64,000 nt of DNA from Salinisphaera orenii subsp. orenii MK-B5 (GCF_003788635.1 NZ_AYKH01000006.1:46652-110651); one strand, 5' to 3'. Positions 17,137 to 28,887 are shown, counted from the first letter of the stretch. The notes: a model not told the origin generated them from the letters alone. Made by a program: numbers and translations.

Positions 17137-17901
17137 CTAGTCCGTTGACGTCGTCCCGGCCATGGCGCGCTGGCGAACCGCCTCGAACAGGGTGATGCCG
17201 GTCGCCACCGACACGTTCAGACTCTCGACATCGGCGGCCATCGGAATGGCGACGCAGCCGTCGCACTGGCGCTGCGTCAGCGCGCGCAGCCCGCCGGCCT
17301 CACCTCCGGCCACGAGCACGAGGCGTTCCGGCAGCGCCGTATCGTAAAGCGACGCCGGCGCCTGCGCGTCCAGACCGACCACCCAATAGCCGTCGGTCTG
17401 GAGCCGGCCCAGCGCTCGTGCGAGATTGGTCACGGGCACGAACGGCACCCGCTCGGCGGCCCCGGCCGCGACCTTGCGCACCGCCGGCGACAGGCCGGCC
17501 GCGCGCTTGCGCGGTGCGATCACCGCGGAGACGCCGGCCGCCGCGGCGGTGCGCAGACAGGCGCCGAGGTTGTGCGGGTCCTGGACCTGATCGAGCGCGA
17601 GGACCCAGGGCCGCTCGACCGCCTCGAGAATCGCCGGCAGTTCGGAATCCCGGCGCGGCTGGGCGATCTCGCACTCGGCCACGCAACCCTGGTGGCGCAC
17701 CTCCGGCAGGAGTTTGTCGAGCCGGGCCATGGGCGCCCGCTCGACCGGCACGCCCTGCCGCGCCGCCTCGTCGGCGACGCCGCGGGCCCGGGCATCGTCG
17801 CGGCCCTCGGCCAACCAGATGCGCCGCAGCGTCGGAGCATTGCCAAGGGCGGCCTCCACGGCGTGGAAGCCGCCGATGCAGGCCTGTCCGGCTTCCGTCA
17901 T
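17137..17901 (-). CDS. rlmB: 23S rRNA (guanosine-2'-O)-methyltransferase RlmB
   Basis: SpoU/TrmH-family SAM methyltransferase that modifies G2251 in the 23S rRNA P-loop. It has 254 residues. The N-terminal substrate-binding domain starts IGGFHAVEAAL. The SpoU motifs are LDQVQDPHNLGACLRTA (motif 1), LVAGGEAGGLRALT (motif 2) and IPMAADVESLNVSVA (motif 3). It is last in a rnr-OmpA-rlmB series on the minus strand. rnr next to rlmB is a common gammaproteobacterial pairing. Confidence 0.95.
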   Translation of the reverse strand: MTEAGQACIGGFHAVEAALGNAPTLRRIWLAEGRDDARARGVADEAARQGVPVERAPMARLDKLLPEVRHQGCVAECEIAQPRRDSELPAILEAVERPWVLALDQVQDPHNLGACLRTAAAAGVSAVIAPRKRAAGLSPAVRKVAAGAAERVPFVPVTNLARALGRLQTDGYWVVGLDAQAPASLYDTALPERLVLVAGGEAGGLRALTQRQCDGCVAIPMAADVESLNVSVATGITLFEAVRQRAMAGTTSTD

Positions 17902-17948
17902 GTGTCGGCGGCCGGCCGCCGGGCAAGCAGGTTCAACGCGCGCCTAGC

Positions 17949-18656
17949 TCAGGAGCCGAGATTCGGCGGCTCGGAGAACGCCTGCTTCTCCTGACCCTCG
18001 ACGATGGGCTTGATGACGATGTCGACGCGGCGATTCTCCGCCCGGCCGGCCTCGGTGTCGTTGCTGGCGATCGGTTCCGATTCGCCGCGCCCCCAGGTCA
18101 GCACGCGCTGCGAGTCCACGCCACGGCCGGTCAGAAAGCCGGCCACCGACTGCGCCCGCTTCTGCGAGAGCTCGAGGTTGTGCTGCTCGCTGCCGGTGCT
18201 GTCGGTATGGCCGACGACGTGAATCGCGGTCTTCTCGTAGTCCTTGAGGACGTTGGCGATCTTGTTGAAGGTGCTCTGCGCGTTCTGGCTGAGCGTCGAG
18301 CTGTCGACCGCGAAAGAGGCGTCGCTGGCCACGCCGATCTTGAGGGCGTCGCTATCGAGGCGGGTGATGTCGAGCACATCCCGGGCCTGCTCCGCCGCCA
18401 GCTTCTCGTTGAGTTCCTGCTGCTGGTTGTCCATGTAGCGGCCGGTCGCGCCGCCGGCCAGCGCGCCCAGCGCCGCGCCGATGGCGACATTGGTGCCGGA
18501 CTCATCGCCGAGCTGCGAGCCGGTCAGGCCGCCGAGTACGGCGCCCACGCCGGCGCCGATCTTGGTCTTGCGGTTCGGGTCGCCGGCACAGGCGGTGACG
18601 AACAGCGCCGTGCACAGCACGGCGAGCAGGACTTTCGTGGAATGCTTGACGGTCAT
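17949..18656 (-). CDS. OmpA-family lipoprotein with glycine-zipper segment
   Basis: The 235-residue protein has a lipoprotein signal (VTAC, Cys near residue 23). A Gly/Ala-rich glycine-zipper segment follows (about residues 33-75: GAGVGAVLGGLTG, GAALGALAGGATG), then an OmpA-like peptidoglycan-binding domain (VVGHTDSTGSEQHNLELSQKR, NDTEAGRAENRRVDI). It resembles E. coli YiaD. The conserved Asp and Arg that bind diaminopimelate are present. Its ATG overlaps the rnr stop by 4 bases (ATGA, 18653-18656), an unusual partner for an exoribonuclease. rlmB starts 47 bases downstream. Confidence 0.9.
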   Translation of the reverse strand: MTVKHSTKVLLAVLCTALFVTACAGDPNRKTKIGAGVGAVLGGLTGSQLGDESGTNVAIGAALGALAGGATGRYMDNQQQELNEKLAAEQARDVLDITRLDSDALKIGVASDASFAVDSSTLSQNAQSTFNKIANVLKDYEKTAIHVVGHTDSTGSEQHNLELSQKRAQSVAGFLTGRGVDSQRVLTWGRGESEPIASNDTEAGRAENRRVDIVIKPIVEGQEKQAFSEPPNLGS

Positions 18657-20911
18657 TGGCGTTTACCTCGTCCTTTGCGGGATGAGCGTTTCGGCTTGCT
18701 GCGTTTGGCCGCGGCCTGGTCGGGCTCGACGAGTTCGAAGTCGATCTTGCGCTCGTCCAGATCCACGCGCGCCACACGCACCTTGAGCTTGTCGGCCAGA
18801 CGATGCACCGCGCCGGAGCGCTCGCCGCGCAGACACCGCGACTGGGCGTCGAAGTGATAGTAGTCGTTGGACAGGCTCGAGACATGCACGAGCCCGGTGG
18901 CATGGATGCCGTCGAGCTCGACGAACAGGCCGAAGGAGGTCACGCCGGTGACCGTGCCCTCGAAGGTCTCGCCCAGCGAGTCGCTCATGAACTCGCACTT
19001 GAGCCAGTCGTCGACATCGCGCGTGGCCTCGTCGGCGCGCTTCTCGGCTTCCGAGCACTGGGTGCCCAGCGCCTCCATGGCCGGCACGTCGTAGTCGAAG
19101 TTCACCGGCTTGCGGCGCGCTTCCAGATGCTTGATCGCGCGGTGGACCAGCAGGTCGGGATAGCGGCGGATCGGCGACGTGTAGTGGGCGTAGTACTCCA
19201 GCGCCAGGCCGAAGTGGCCATCGTTGTGCGGGGTATAGACCGCCCGCGACAGACTGCGCAGCATCACCGTCTGGATCAGATGCGCATCGCTGCGGTCGGC
19301 GACGGTCGCCAGGACACTGGCGTAGTCCGCGGCCTGCGGATCGCTGCCGCCGGGCAGCGACAGCCCGCGCTCGGCCAGAAAGGAACGCAGGTCGTCGAGC
19401 GCATCCGCGGCCGGACCGCTGTGCACGCGATAGAGCAGCGGCATGCGCTTCTTCGACAGATGCGTGGCCGTGGCCACGTTCGCCGCGATCATGCATTCCT
19501 CGATGATCTTGTGCGCGACGTTGCGCTCGTAGGGCACGATGCGTTCGATCTTGCGATCGTCGTTGAACACGATCTGCGTGTCGGTGGTCTCGAACTCGAT
19601 CGCGCCGCGTTCGCGCCGCTCGGTCATGAGCGCGTCGTAGACGCCCTTGAGATCATCGAGCGGCTTTTTCAGCGCCTGGTGGCGCTCGGGCATGTTCTGC
19701 GGATTCTCCAGCCAGTCCGCGACCTGTTCGTAGAGCAGGCGTGCATGCGAACGGATGACCGCCGAATAGAACTTGCTGGCGCGGGTGCGGCCCTGGCGGT
19801 CGATGCGCATCTCGCAGACCACGGCCAGCCGATCGACTTCGGGGTTAAGCGAGCACAGGCCGTTGGACAGCGCCTCGGGCAGCATCGGCACGACGTTGTC
19901 CGGGAAGTACACCGACGTCGCCCGCTTCTGGGCCTCGGCGTCCAGCGCGGAACCCGGCTTGACGTAGGCCGACACGTCGGCGATGGCCACCCACAGCTTC
20001 CAGCCACGCATCGTCGCGCGGGCATAGACGGCGTCGTCGAAATCGCGCGCGTCCGCGCCGTCGATGGTCACCAGCGGCAGATCGCGCAGGTCCACGCGGT
20101 CGGCCTTGTCGGCCTCGGCGACCGCATCGCCGAAGGATTCGGCCTCGGCGAGCACGTCGTCGGGCCAGGCGAACGGGATGCCGTGCGCGCGCAGCGCCAC
20201 GTCGATCTCCATGCCCGGCGCCATGCGATCACCCAGCACCTCGACGACCTCGCCAATCGGCTGGGCGCGCTTGGACGGCGGTTGGACGATGCGCACGGTC
20301 ACCACCTGATCGTGCGTCGCCTCGCCGCGGGCGTTGTCGGGCACGCGGATGTCATGGGCGATGCGCGCGTTGTCGGGCACCACATGATAGGTGCCGCGCT
20401 CCTCGACGAAGCGGCCCACCACCGCCTCGTTGGCGCGCTCCAGCACCTCGGCCACGCGACCCTCGCGGCGGCCGCGGTTGTCCCGGCCGACGATGCGCAC
20501 CACCGCACGATCGCCGTGCATCAGCAGGCGCATCTGGCGCGGATTGAGAAAGACGTCGTCCTCGTCGCCGTTGTCGGGGATGAGGAAGCCGAAGCCGTCG
20601 CGGTGGCCCTGCACACGGCCGCGCACGAGGTCCATCTTGTCGATGGGCCCCAGCGCGCCGCGCCGGTTCTCGAGCAGCTGGCCGTCGCGCAGCATCGCGC
20701 GCAGACGGTGGTCGAAGGCCTCGAGCGCCTTGTCGTCGGCCAGCGCGTAGAACTCGATGAGTTCGCCGCGCGTCATCGGCCGCGACTGCTCCATCAGATC
20801 GTTGAGCACGAGCTGGCGGCTCGGCACGGGTTCGGCGTACGCGTTCTTCTCGCGTGCGTACTCGGGATCGCGGGATTGCCAGTCGCCCGCGGGCGTATCG
20901 GATTTAGTCAA
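18653..20911 (-). CDS. rnr: Ribonuclease R
   Basis: 3'-5' exoribonuclease that degrades structured RNA and takes part in rRNA quality control. It has 752 residues. N-terminal helix-turn-helix and cold-shock domains (HRDGFGFLIPDNGDEDDVFL) precede the RNB domain with the metal-binding TIDGADARDFDDAVYA. An S1 domain (FEGTVTGVTSFGLFVELDG) and a Lys/Arg-rich tail end it. I prefer the TTG at 20911 because GGAG lies 7 bases upstream. A GTG at 20929 would add six residues but has no ribosome-binding site. The stop overlaps the next gene. Confidence 0.96.
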   Translation of the reverse strand: MTKSDTPAGDWQSRDPEYAREKNAYAEPVPSRQLVLNDLMEQSRPMTRGELIEFYALADDKALEAFDHRLRAMLRDGQLLENRRGALGPIDKMDLVRGRVQGHRDGFGFLIPDNGDEDDVFLNPRQMRLLMHGDRAVVRIVGRDNRGRREGRVAEVLERANEAVVGRFVEERGTYHVVPDNARIAHDIRVPDNARGEATHDQVVTVRIVQPPSKRAQPIGEVVEVLGDRMAPGMEIDVALRAHGIPFAWPDDVLAEAESFGDAVAEADKADRVDLRDLPLVTIDGADARDFDDAVYARATMRGWKLWVAIADVSAYVKPGSALDAEAQKRATSVYFPDNVVPMLPEALSNGLCSLNPEVDRLAVVCEMRIDRQGRTRASKFYSAVIRSHARLLYEQVADWLENPQNMPERHQALKKPLDDLKGVYDALMTERRERGAIEFETTDTQIVFNDDRKIERIVPYERNVAHKIIEECMIAANVATATHLSKKRMPLLYRVHSGPAADALDDLRSFLAERGLSLPGGSDPQAADYASVLATVADRSDAHLIQTVMLRSLSRAVYTPHNDGHFGLALEYYAHYTSPIRRYPDLLVHRAIKHLEARRKPVNFDYDVPAMEALGTQCSEAEKRADEATRDVDDWLKCEFMSDSLGETFEGTVTGVTSFGLFVELDGIHATGLVHVSSLSNDYYHFDAQSRCLRGERSGAVHRLADKLKVRVARVDLDERKIDFELVEPDQAAAKRSKPKRSSRKGRGKRQ

Positions 20912-20965
20912 GATGTCGCTCCATGGCACTCAAGATACCGGATAACGAATCGTCCAGAAACAACG

Positions 20966-20994
20966 TTGACAAGCGCGCCCGCAATGTCTACATT
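20966..20994 (+). promoter_or_regulatory. Promoter of tRNA-Leu(CAG)
   Basis: TTGACA, 17 bases, TACATT, followed by a G+C-rich discriminator (GCGCGCC) typical of stable-RNA promoters under stringent control. Transcription would start a few bases before the mature tRNA at 21007. Confidence 0.85.
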
Positions 20995-21006
20995 GCGCGC
21001 CTCCAC

Positions 21007-21093
21007 GCCGAGGTGGCGGAATTGGTAGACGCGCTAGCTTCAGGTGCTAGTGAGCTAACGCTCGTGGAGGTTCAAGTCCTCTCCTCGGCACCA
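21007..21093 (+). tRNA. tRNA-Leu (anticodon CAG)
   Basis: An 87-base class II tRNA. The acceptor stem GCCGAGG pairs with CCTCGGC, followed by encoded ACCA. The D-loop has GGTAGACGCG, the anticodon loop gives CAG at 21041-21043, the long variable arm is GAGC-TAAC-GCTC, and the T-arm reads GGTTCAAGTCC. It stands alone between divergent rnr and convergent purA. Confidence 0.97.
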
Positions 21094-21113
21094 TCTCTTC
21101 TCTCCGAAGAGAT

Positions 21114-21141
21114 GGCCCGGCGCGGCGCCGGGCCTCTTGTT
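21114..21141 (+). terminator. Terminator after tRNA-Leu
   Basis: 8-base stem GGCCCGGC / GCCGGGCC with a 5-base loop, then TCTTGTT. A smaller hairpin (TCTCTT..AAGAGA, 21095-21113) precedes it. The structure may also end the convergent purA operon. Confidence 0.7.
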
Positions 21142-21188
21142 CCCGATATGCCAGACGTTATGACGCGCGCGATGCGCCGTTGCGGTCG

Positions 21189-23694
<2,506 letters not shown>

Positions 23695-23717
23695 GACGGT
23701 CCGAAAATAGAACGTTG

Positions 23718-23903
23718 CTAGTGGACGAACTGAAGCAGCACGGCACCCACGCCGATCAGCACGCCGCCGAAGATCCGCAGGCTGCGGCCGTCCACGTCGG
23801 ACAGCCGCAGCATCATCTCACGCCAGCGCTCGGGGGCCAGGAAGGGCAGCAGCCCCTCGATGACCAGCACCAGCGCGACCGCCCGCAGCAGATCGACCCA
23901 CAT
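23718..23903 (-). CDS. DUF2065 (YjeT-family) small membrane protein
   Basis: A 61-residue protein of two hydrophobic segments (about residues 5-22 and 42-60) joined by a short loop with PERWREMMLRLSD, as in E. coli YjeT. The function is unknown. It lies 8 bases after hflC and 23 bases before hisZ, its conserved position. Confidence 0.93.
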   Translation of the reverse strand: MWVDLLRAVALVLVIEGLLPFLAPERWREMMLRLSDVDGRSLRIFGGVLIGVGAVLLQFVH

Positions 23904-23911
23904 CGGGCCGA

Positions 23912-24793
23912 TCAGGGCTGCGGCGCACTATCCGACGCCTGCGGGTTGAAGTACCGGAACAGCTTGCCCTGCGGGCGCAGCAGCAGCAGATCGTCGCTGC
24001 CCAGCGAGTTCCGGTAGAGCTCCAGGCTTCGGTAGAAGCTGTAGAACGTCGGATTCTGCTGATAGGCCTGCGCATAGATCTCGGCGGCTCGCGCATCGCC
24101 CTGGCCGCGGATCGTCTGGGCCTGGCTATAGGCCGTGGCGCGGATGATGGTGCGTTCACGCTCGGCGTCGGCACGGATCTCCTGCGCCGCGGCATCGCCC
24201 TGGGCACGTAGGGTGCGGATGACCTCCTGGCGCTCGGAGCGCATGCGCTCGTAGACCGATTCACTCACCTCCTCGGGCAGGTCCAGACGCATGATCCGTA
24301 CGTCGGTGATCTCGACGCCGAGCTCCTTGGCATCCTGGTTGGCCTGCACCTGGACGGCGGCCACGATCTCGTTGCGCTCGTCGCCGACCGCCTGGCGAAT
24401 GGTGCGTTTGGAGAATTCGGCCAGCAGGTCGTTCTCCACGATCTCCGTGAGCAGGCTGCGGGTGCGCTGCTCATCGCCCTGCGTCGACAGGTAGTAGTCG
24501 ACGGTGTCGCGGATGCGCCACTTGACGTAGAAATCGACCGCGAGATTCTTGTTCTCCGAGGTCAGCACGCGCTGGATCTCCTCGGTGAAGGTCATCACGC
24601 GACGATCGAAGGAACGCACCTTCTGGATGAAGGGAATCTTGAAATGAAGTCCGGGATCGTAATCCTGGCCGATGATCTCGCCGAGCTCCACGACGACCAC
24701 ACGCTCGCGTTCGTCGACGATGAACGCCGAATCATAGGCAGCGTAGCCGATCGCCAGCACGATGACGATGAGAAGAATGTGCTTGGGACTCAT
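23912..24793 (-). CDS. hflC: FtsH protease modulator HflC
   Basis: SPFH/band-7 inner-membrane protein that forms the HflKC cage around the FtsH protease. It has 293 residues. An N-terminal membrane anchor (about 5-25) is followed by the band-7 domain (FIVDERERVVVVELGEI, RSFDRRVMTFTEE) and a long Ala/Glu/Arg-rich coiled coil, then the C-terminal FYRSLELYRNSLG. Its ATG overlaps the hflK stop by 4 bases (24790-24793). Confidence 0.96.
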   Translation of the reverse strand: MSPKHILLIVIVLAIGYAAYDSAFIVDERERVVVVELGEIIGQDYDPGLHFKIPFIQKVRSFDRRVMTFTEEIQRVLTSENKNLAVDFYVKWRIRDTVDYYLSTQGDEQRTRSLLTEIVENDLLAEFSKRTIRQAVGDERNEIVAAVQVQANQDAKELGVEITDVRIMRLDLPEEVSESVYERMRSERQEVIRTLRAQGDAAAQEIRADAERERTIIRATAYSQAQTIRGQGDARAAEIYAQAYQQNPTFYSFYRSLELYRNSLGSDDLLLLRPQGKLFRYFNPQASDSAPQP

Positions 24794-26145
24794 GAGTTGC
24801 GATCCCGACTGCGAAGACTATCGGTGCGGCTGGACGACGAGGACGCGCCGCCATCGGATGGCGTGGTCTGCGCGCCGTCACCGCCACCGTCGCTGCCCCC
24901 ATCCATGCCTTGGTTGGCGGCCCGTTCGGCGGCCTTGTTGCGCCGCGACTCGTTGAGCATCTTCTCCAGCGGCAGATACATCATCGGCCCGTTCTCGCCG
25001 CCCTGCTCGGCCAGAATCAGGTTGGCCGACGAGAGCACGTCGCCCATGGTCTCGAGATAGAGCCGCTCGCGTGTGACCTCGGGGGCGTTCTCGTACTGGG
25101 TCAACAGTTCGGAGAACCGCGAGGACTCACCCTCGGCACGCGCAATCTTCTGTTCCTTATAGCCGCGCGCCTCGAGCAGTATCTGGGCTTTCTCACCCTG
25201 GGCGCGGGCCACGATGTCACGCGCATAGGCGCGGGCAATGTTCTTCTTGCGCTCTTCTTCCTCTCGGGCCTTGATGGCCTCCTCGAAGGCGCTCTGCACC
25301 TGCTCCGGCGGCTGCGAGTACTGCACGTTCACCGCCACGACGTCGACGCCCGCCTCGTAGCTCGTCAGCGTCGTCTGCACGATCTTGCGCACGTTCTCCG
25401 GCAGCATCGCCCGCGAACGGTCGTCGATCTCCGGATAGCTCTGCTGCTGCTGCTTGATCTCGTCGACCAGCTTCTCGTCGACGTCCTGCAGCGCATCGCG
25501 CTCGGCCGGCAGGCCGGAGCCCTCCTTCAAATCCACGTTCTCCAGGGCCCGATCCTCGAGCTCCTCGACCTGAACGCCCTCCTGGATGACCTGGTTCATG
25601 CGGCTCGTGCCGACGATCTCGCGCACGGCCGAGCGCAGCACCTGCTCGACGGTCTGATCCGGCTCGCGCAACTGAAAGAGATAGTTCATCGCGTCCGAGA
25701 TACGGTACTGGACCGCCACCTCGACCTCGACGATGTTCTCGTCCTTGGTGAGCATGACCGCACGGTTGCCGGCCCGGCGCACCTGCTGCACGTCGACCTT
25801 GTAGACGCGATCCACCGGATACGGCATGTGCCAGTGCCAGCCTGGACCGGCGGTCGAGGTGTAGTCGCCAAAGCGCAGCACCACGCCCTTCTCGCCGGGC
25901 TGGACCACATACAGCCCGGTGGCGAGCCAGATCACCAGCGCCAGCGGGATGATCAGCAGAAAGATGGCCGGAGGCGGCCCGCCGATGCCGCCGCCACTAC
26001 CGTTGTCGCCACCGCCACCGCTCTTGCGGCCGGAGAAGCGGGCACGCAGGCGACGCCATATTTGCTCCAGATCCGGGGGGCCGCCGCCGTTCTTGTTGCC
26101 GCCGCCCCACGGATCCTGGCCCTTGCCAGGCTCGTTCCAAGCCAT
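24790..26145 (-). CDS. hflK: FtsH protease modulator HflK
   Basis: Partner of HflC in the membrane HflKC complex. It has 451 residues. A Gly/Asn-rich cytoplasmic N-terminus (MAWNEPGKGQDPWGGGN), a membrane segment (about 70-92), the SPFH domain (VQPGEKGVVLRFGDY, VDVQQVRRAGNRAVM) and a C-terminal coiled coil with an acidic/Ser-rich tail. The start MAWNEPG (26145) matches other HflK proteins. An ATG four codons upstream directly abuts AAAGGG and is less likely. A 123-base gap separates it from hflX. Confidence 0.96.
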   Translation of the reverse strand: MAWNEPGKGQDPWGGGNKNGGGPPDLEQIWRRLRARFSGRKSGGGGDNGSGGGIGGPPPAIFLLIIPLALVIWLATGLYVVQPGEKGVVLRFGDYTSTAGPGWHWHMPYPVDRVYKVDVQQVRRAGNRAVMLTKDENIVEVEVAVQYRISDAMNYLFQLREPDQTVEQVLRSAVREIVGTSRMNQVIQEGVQVEELEDRALENVDLKEGSGLPAERDALQDVDEKLVDEIKQQQQSYPEIDDRSRAMLPENVRKIVQTTLTSYEAGVDVVAVNVQYSQPPEQVQSAFEEAIKAREEEERKKNIARAYARDIVARAQGEKAQILLEARGYKEQKIARAEGESSRFSELLTQYENAPEVTRERLYLETMGDVLSSANLILAEQGGENGPMMYLPLEKMLNESRRNKAAERAANQGMDGGSDGGGDGAQTTPSDGGASSSSSRTDSLRSRDRNS

Positions 26146-26267
26146 GCTGATGATCATCCCTTTGGCGAAACCGCGATTCTATCGACCGGCCCGACCCCTG
26201 TCGAACGCGCACACGGCGTTCGGCACGGGCACAACGGGTCCGGCCGCTGTTCACGCGTTCCGGTATG

Positions 26268-27605
26268 TCAGTGTATGTGCGTTCCCGAAGTCTCGCGAAC
26301 GGACATGCGCGCCGCACGCCGCTGCACGAGCACGTCCTCGACCGTCAGCCCCGCCCGCTCGATCAGCCGTGCGAGATCACTCTCGGAGGCGGTCACGGAC
26401 AGCAGCGCATCGCCGTTGCTCTCGTATCGTTCGTCGTCGACGACCCCGAGCTCGAACAGCCGCGAACGCAGCCGTCCGGCCGTGGCCGGCACCCGGAGTA
26501 CGCCCGCGACCATGTCCGGGTTGCAGATATCGGCCAGCACGGCGCGCAGTTCATCGACGCCGGCGCCGGTCATCGCCGACACCCAGACGCGTACCGGCGC
26601 GCCGTGGGCGTCGCGCTCGATGCGCACGGTCTCGTCGTCGAGCAGGTCGACCTTGTTGAAGACCTCGATCTGGGGCACTTCGCCGGCCCCGATCTCGGCC
26701 AGCACCTGATTGACCTGCGCGGCGTGCGCACGGCGCTCGGGGTCGGCAGCGTCGATGACGTGCACCAGCAGGTCGGCGTCGCGCGTCTCCTCGAGCGTGG
26801 CCCGGAAGGCCGCGACCAGCTCATGCGGCAGATCGCGAATGAAGCCCACGGTATCGGCCACGATCAGCGGGTCGCCGACCGGCACCTCGAGTTGACGCAG
26901 CGTCGGATCGAGCGTGGCGAACAACTGGTCGGCGGCGTAGATCGATTCGCCGGTGAGCCGGTTGAACAGCGTCGACTTGCCGGCGTTGGTGTAGCCGACC
27001 AGCGACACGATCGGCGTCTCCGCGCGCCGCCGCGACGCCCGCCCCTGCTCGCGTCGGGCGAGCACCTTTTCCAGACGCTCGCGCAGTGTCTTGATGCGCA
27101 CGTTGAGCAGGCGCCGGTCGGTCTCGAGCTGGGTCTCGCCCGGCCCGCGCAGGCCGATGCCGCCCTTCTGGCGCTCCAGATGCGACCAACCCCGCACGAG
27201 ACGGGTGGCCAGATGCTGGAGCTGGGCGAGCTCGACCTGCAGCTTGCCCTCGTGCGAGCGGGCCCGCCGGGCAAATATATCCAGAATCAGCCCGGCCCGA
27301 TCGAGCACGCGAGCGTTCAGCCGCTTCTCGAGGTTGCGCTCCTGGCTCGGCGAGAGGTCGTGGTTGAACACCACGAGCTCGGCCTTGCGGTCCACCACGG
27401 CCGCGGCGATCTCGTCCACCTTGCCGCCGCCGACGAAATAGCGCGGATCGGGCGAACGGCGACTGCCGCCGATGTGGTCGAGCACCTCGGCGCCGGCGGA
27501 CTCCACCAGCTCGTGGAATTCGCGATCGGCCTCGGCGTATTCGTCGACGCCGAAGGCGATGTGCACGATAACGGCCGCCTGACCGCTGGGCGGCCGTTCA
27601 AACAT
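26268..27605 (-). CDS. hflX: GTPase HflX
   Basis: Ribosome-associated GTPase that splits stalled 70S ribosomes. It has 445 residues. The N-terminal HflX domain includes YFVGGGKVDEI and FNHDLSPSQERNLE, then the GLRGPGETQLETDRR motif. The G domain has G1 GYTNAGKST, G3 DTVGF and G4 NKVD. The gene is 26 bases after hfq, its usual partner. Confidence 0.96.
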   Translation of the reverse strand: MFERPPSGQAAVIVHIAFGVDEYAEADREFHELVESAGAEVLDHIGGSRRSPDPRYFVGGGKVDEIAAAVVDRKAELVVFNHDLSPSQERNLEKRLNARVLDRAGLILDIFARRARSHEGKLQVELAQLQHLATRLVRGWSHLERQKGGIGLRGPGETQLETDRRLLNVRIKTLRERLEKVLARREQGRASRRRAETPIVSLVGYTNAGKSTLFNRLTGESIYAADQLFATLDPTLRQLEVPVGDPLIVADTVGFIRDLPHELVAAFRATLEETRDADLLVHVIDAADPERRAHAAQVNQVLAEIGAGEVPQIEVFNKVDLLDDETVRIERDAHGAPVRVWVSAMTGAGVDELRAVLADICNPDMVAGVLRVPATAGRLRSRLFELGVVDDERYESNGDALLSVTASESDLARLIERAGLTVEDVLVQRRAARMSVRETSGTHIH

Positions 27606-27631
27606 GCGTCAACACGGTGGCCGGATCGAAA

Positions 27632-27892
27632 CTAATCGTCGTCCACCTCGCCGGCGTTCTCGCCCATCTCTTCGCGCATCTCGGAGCGCACGTTGCGCGA
27701 CGGGACGATGGTGGAGATCGCGTGCTTGTAGACCATCTGGTTGACGGCGTTGCGCAGCAGCACGACGAACTGGTCGAACGACTCGATCTGACCCTGCAGC
27801 TTGATGCCGTTGACCAGATAGATCGACACCGGCACGCGCTCCTTGCGCAAGGCGTTGAGGAATGGTTCTTGTAGTGTTTGGCCTTTTGCCAT
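27632..27892 (-). CDS. hfq: RNA chaperone Hfq
   Basis: Hexameric Sm-like protein that pairs small RNAs with mRNAs. It has 86 residues: [20 protein letters not shown], Sm1 ([23 protein letters not shown]) and Sm2 with the conserved [13 protein letters not shown], and then a short acidic C-terminal tail. GGAG lies 9 bases upstream of the ATG. It is 62 bases after miaA. Confidence 0.97.
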   Translation of the reverse strand: MAKGQTLQEPFLNALRKERVPVSIYLVNGIKLQGQIESFDQFVVLLRNAVNQMVYKHAISTIVPSRNVRSEMREEMGENAGEVDDD

Positions 27893-27954
27893 GGGGACAG
27901 ACTCCGAAAAAGCAGCAAATAGAAATCTTCGATGACGCTATCGTAGCACGTGCA

Positions 27955-28887
27955 CTAGAGGCCAAACCATTGACTGACATGACTTTGCGCCTGCTCACGC
28001 AGATCCGGGGCGTCGCTTTCCAGCCACCGGGCCGATTGCAGCGAGCGCAGCCAGGTCAGCTGCCGCTTGGCCAGCTGGCGGGAGGCGAACACGGCGCGGC
28101 GCGCCCCCTCGTCCATCCGCATTTCGCCGGCCATTACCTGCCAGAGTTGACGATAGCCCACCGCCCGTATCGACGGAAGTGTCACATTGAGATCGGGACG
28201 CGAATAAAGCTTTTCAACCTCTGCGGCGAACCCCTGTTCCAGCATGATCTCGAATCGTCGCGCGATCCGTTCGTGCAGCGCGGCCCGGGTCGCCGGTGCC
28301 ACGACGAGCTTGCAGATGGACCACGGCAGCGCGGATTCGTTCTGCCGCGCATGCAGTTCGCTGGGCGCGGTCCCGGTCAGGGCATGGATCTCCAGCGCCC
28401 GCTGGATGCGCTGCGCATCATTCGGATGGATACGCGCCGCCGACGGCGGATCGACCGCGGCCAGCCGGGCGTGCAGGTTGTGCCAGCCGTCGGCCTGCGC
28501 CTCGGCGGTCAACCGCGCGCGCACCGCATCGTCGCGGGGCGGCATGTCCGCCAGGCCGTGCTCGAGCGCGCGGAAATACAGCGAGGTGCCGCCGGTGAGC
28601 ACCGGCAGGCGGCCGGCCGCGTGGATGCGCGCGATCTCGGCGGCGGCATCGGCGCGGAACTCGGCCGCGGAGTACGGCTCGGCCGGGTCGCGGATGTCGA
28701 TGAGCGCATGCGGCGCGCGCGCCAGCGTGGCCGCATCCGGCTTGGCCGTGCCGATGTCCATGCCGCGATAGACCATCGCCGAGTCGACCGAGACGATCTC
28801 GGCGTTCAGGCGCTCGACCAGATCCACCGCGAGTCCGGTCTTGCCGGAGGCGGTCGGCCCGAGAAGAAAGAGAACGGGCGGCTTCAC
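27955..28887 (-). CDS. miaA: tRNA dimethylallyltransferase MiaA
   Basis: Adds the dimethylallyl group to A37 of tRNAs that read UNN codons. It has 310 residues. The P-loop is LLGPTASGKT, followed by SVDSAMVYRGMDIGTAKP, VLTGGTSLYFRAL and IRAVGYRQLW. Its ATG overlaps the mutL stop by 4 bases (28884-28887), giving the classic mutL-miaA-hfq order. Confidence 0.96.
   Translation of the reverse strand: MKPPVLFLLGPTASGKTGLAVDLVERLNAEIVSVDSAMVYRGMDIGTAKPDAATLARAPHALIDIRDPAEPYSAAEFRADAAAEIARIHAAGRLPVLTGGTSLYFRALEHGLADMPPRDDAVRARLTAEAQADGWHNLHARLAAVDPPSAARIHPNDAQRIQRALEIHALTGTAPSELHARQNESALPWSICKLVVAPATRAALHERIARRFEIMLEQGFAAEVEKLYSRPDLNVTLPSIRAVGYRQLWQVMAGEMRMDEGARRAVFASRQLAKRQLTWLRSLQSARWLESDAPDLREQAQSHVSQWFGL

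Noticed and set aside
18803..21028. 741-codon open frame antisense to rnr running to the tRNA
   Set aside because: Antisense shadow of rnr; it even runs into the tRNA region.
26146..26157. Four-codon N-terminal extension of HflK (MIIS)
   Set aside because: The ribosome-binding site directly abuts that ATG, and other HflK proteins begin MAWN.
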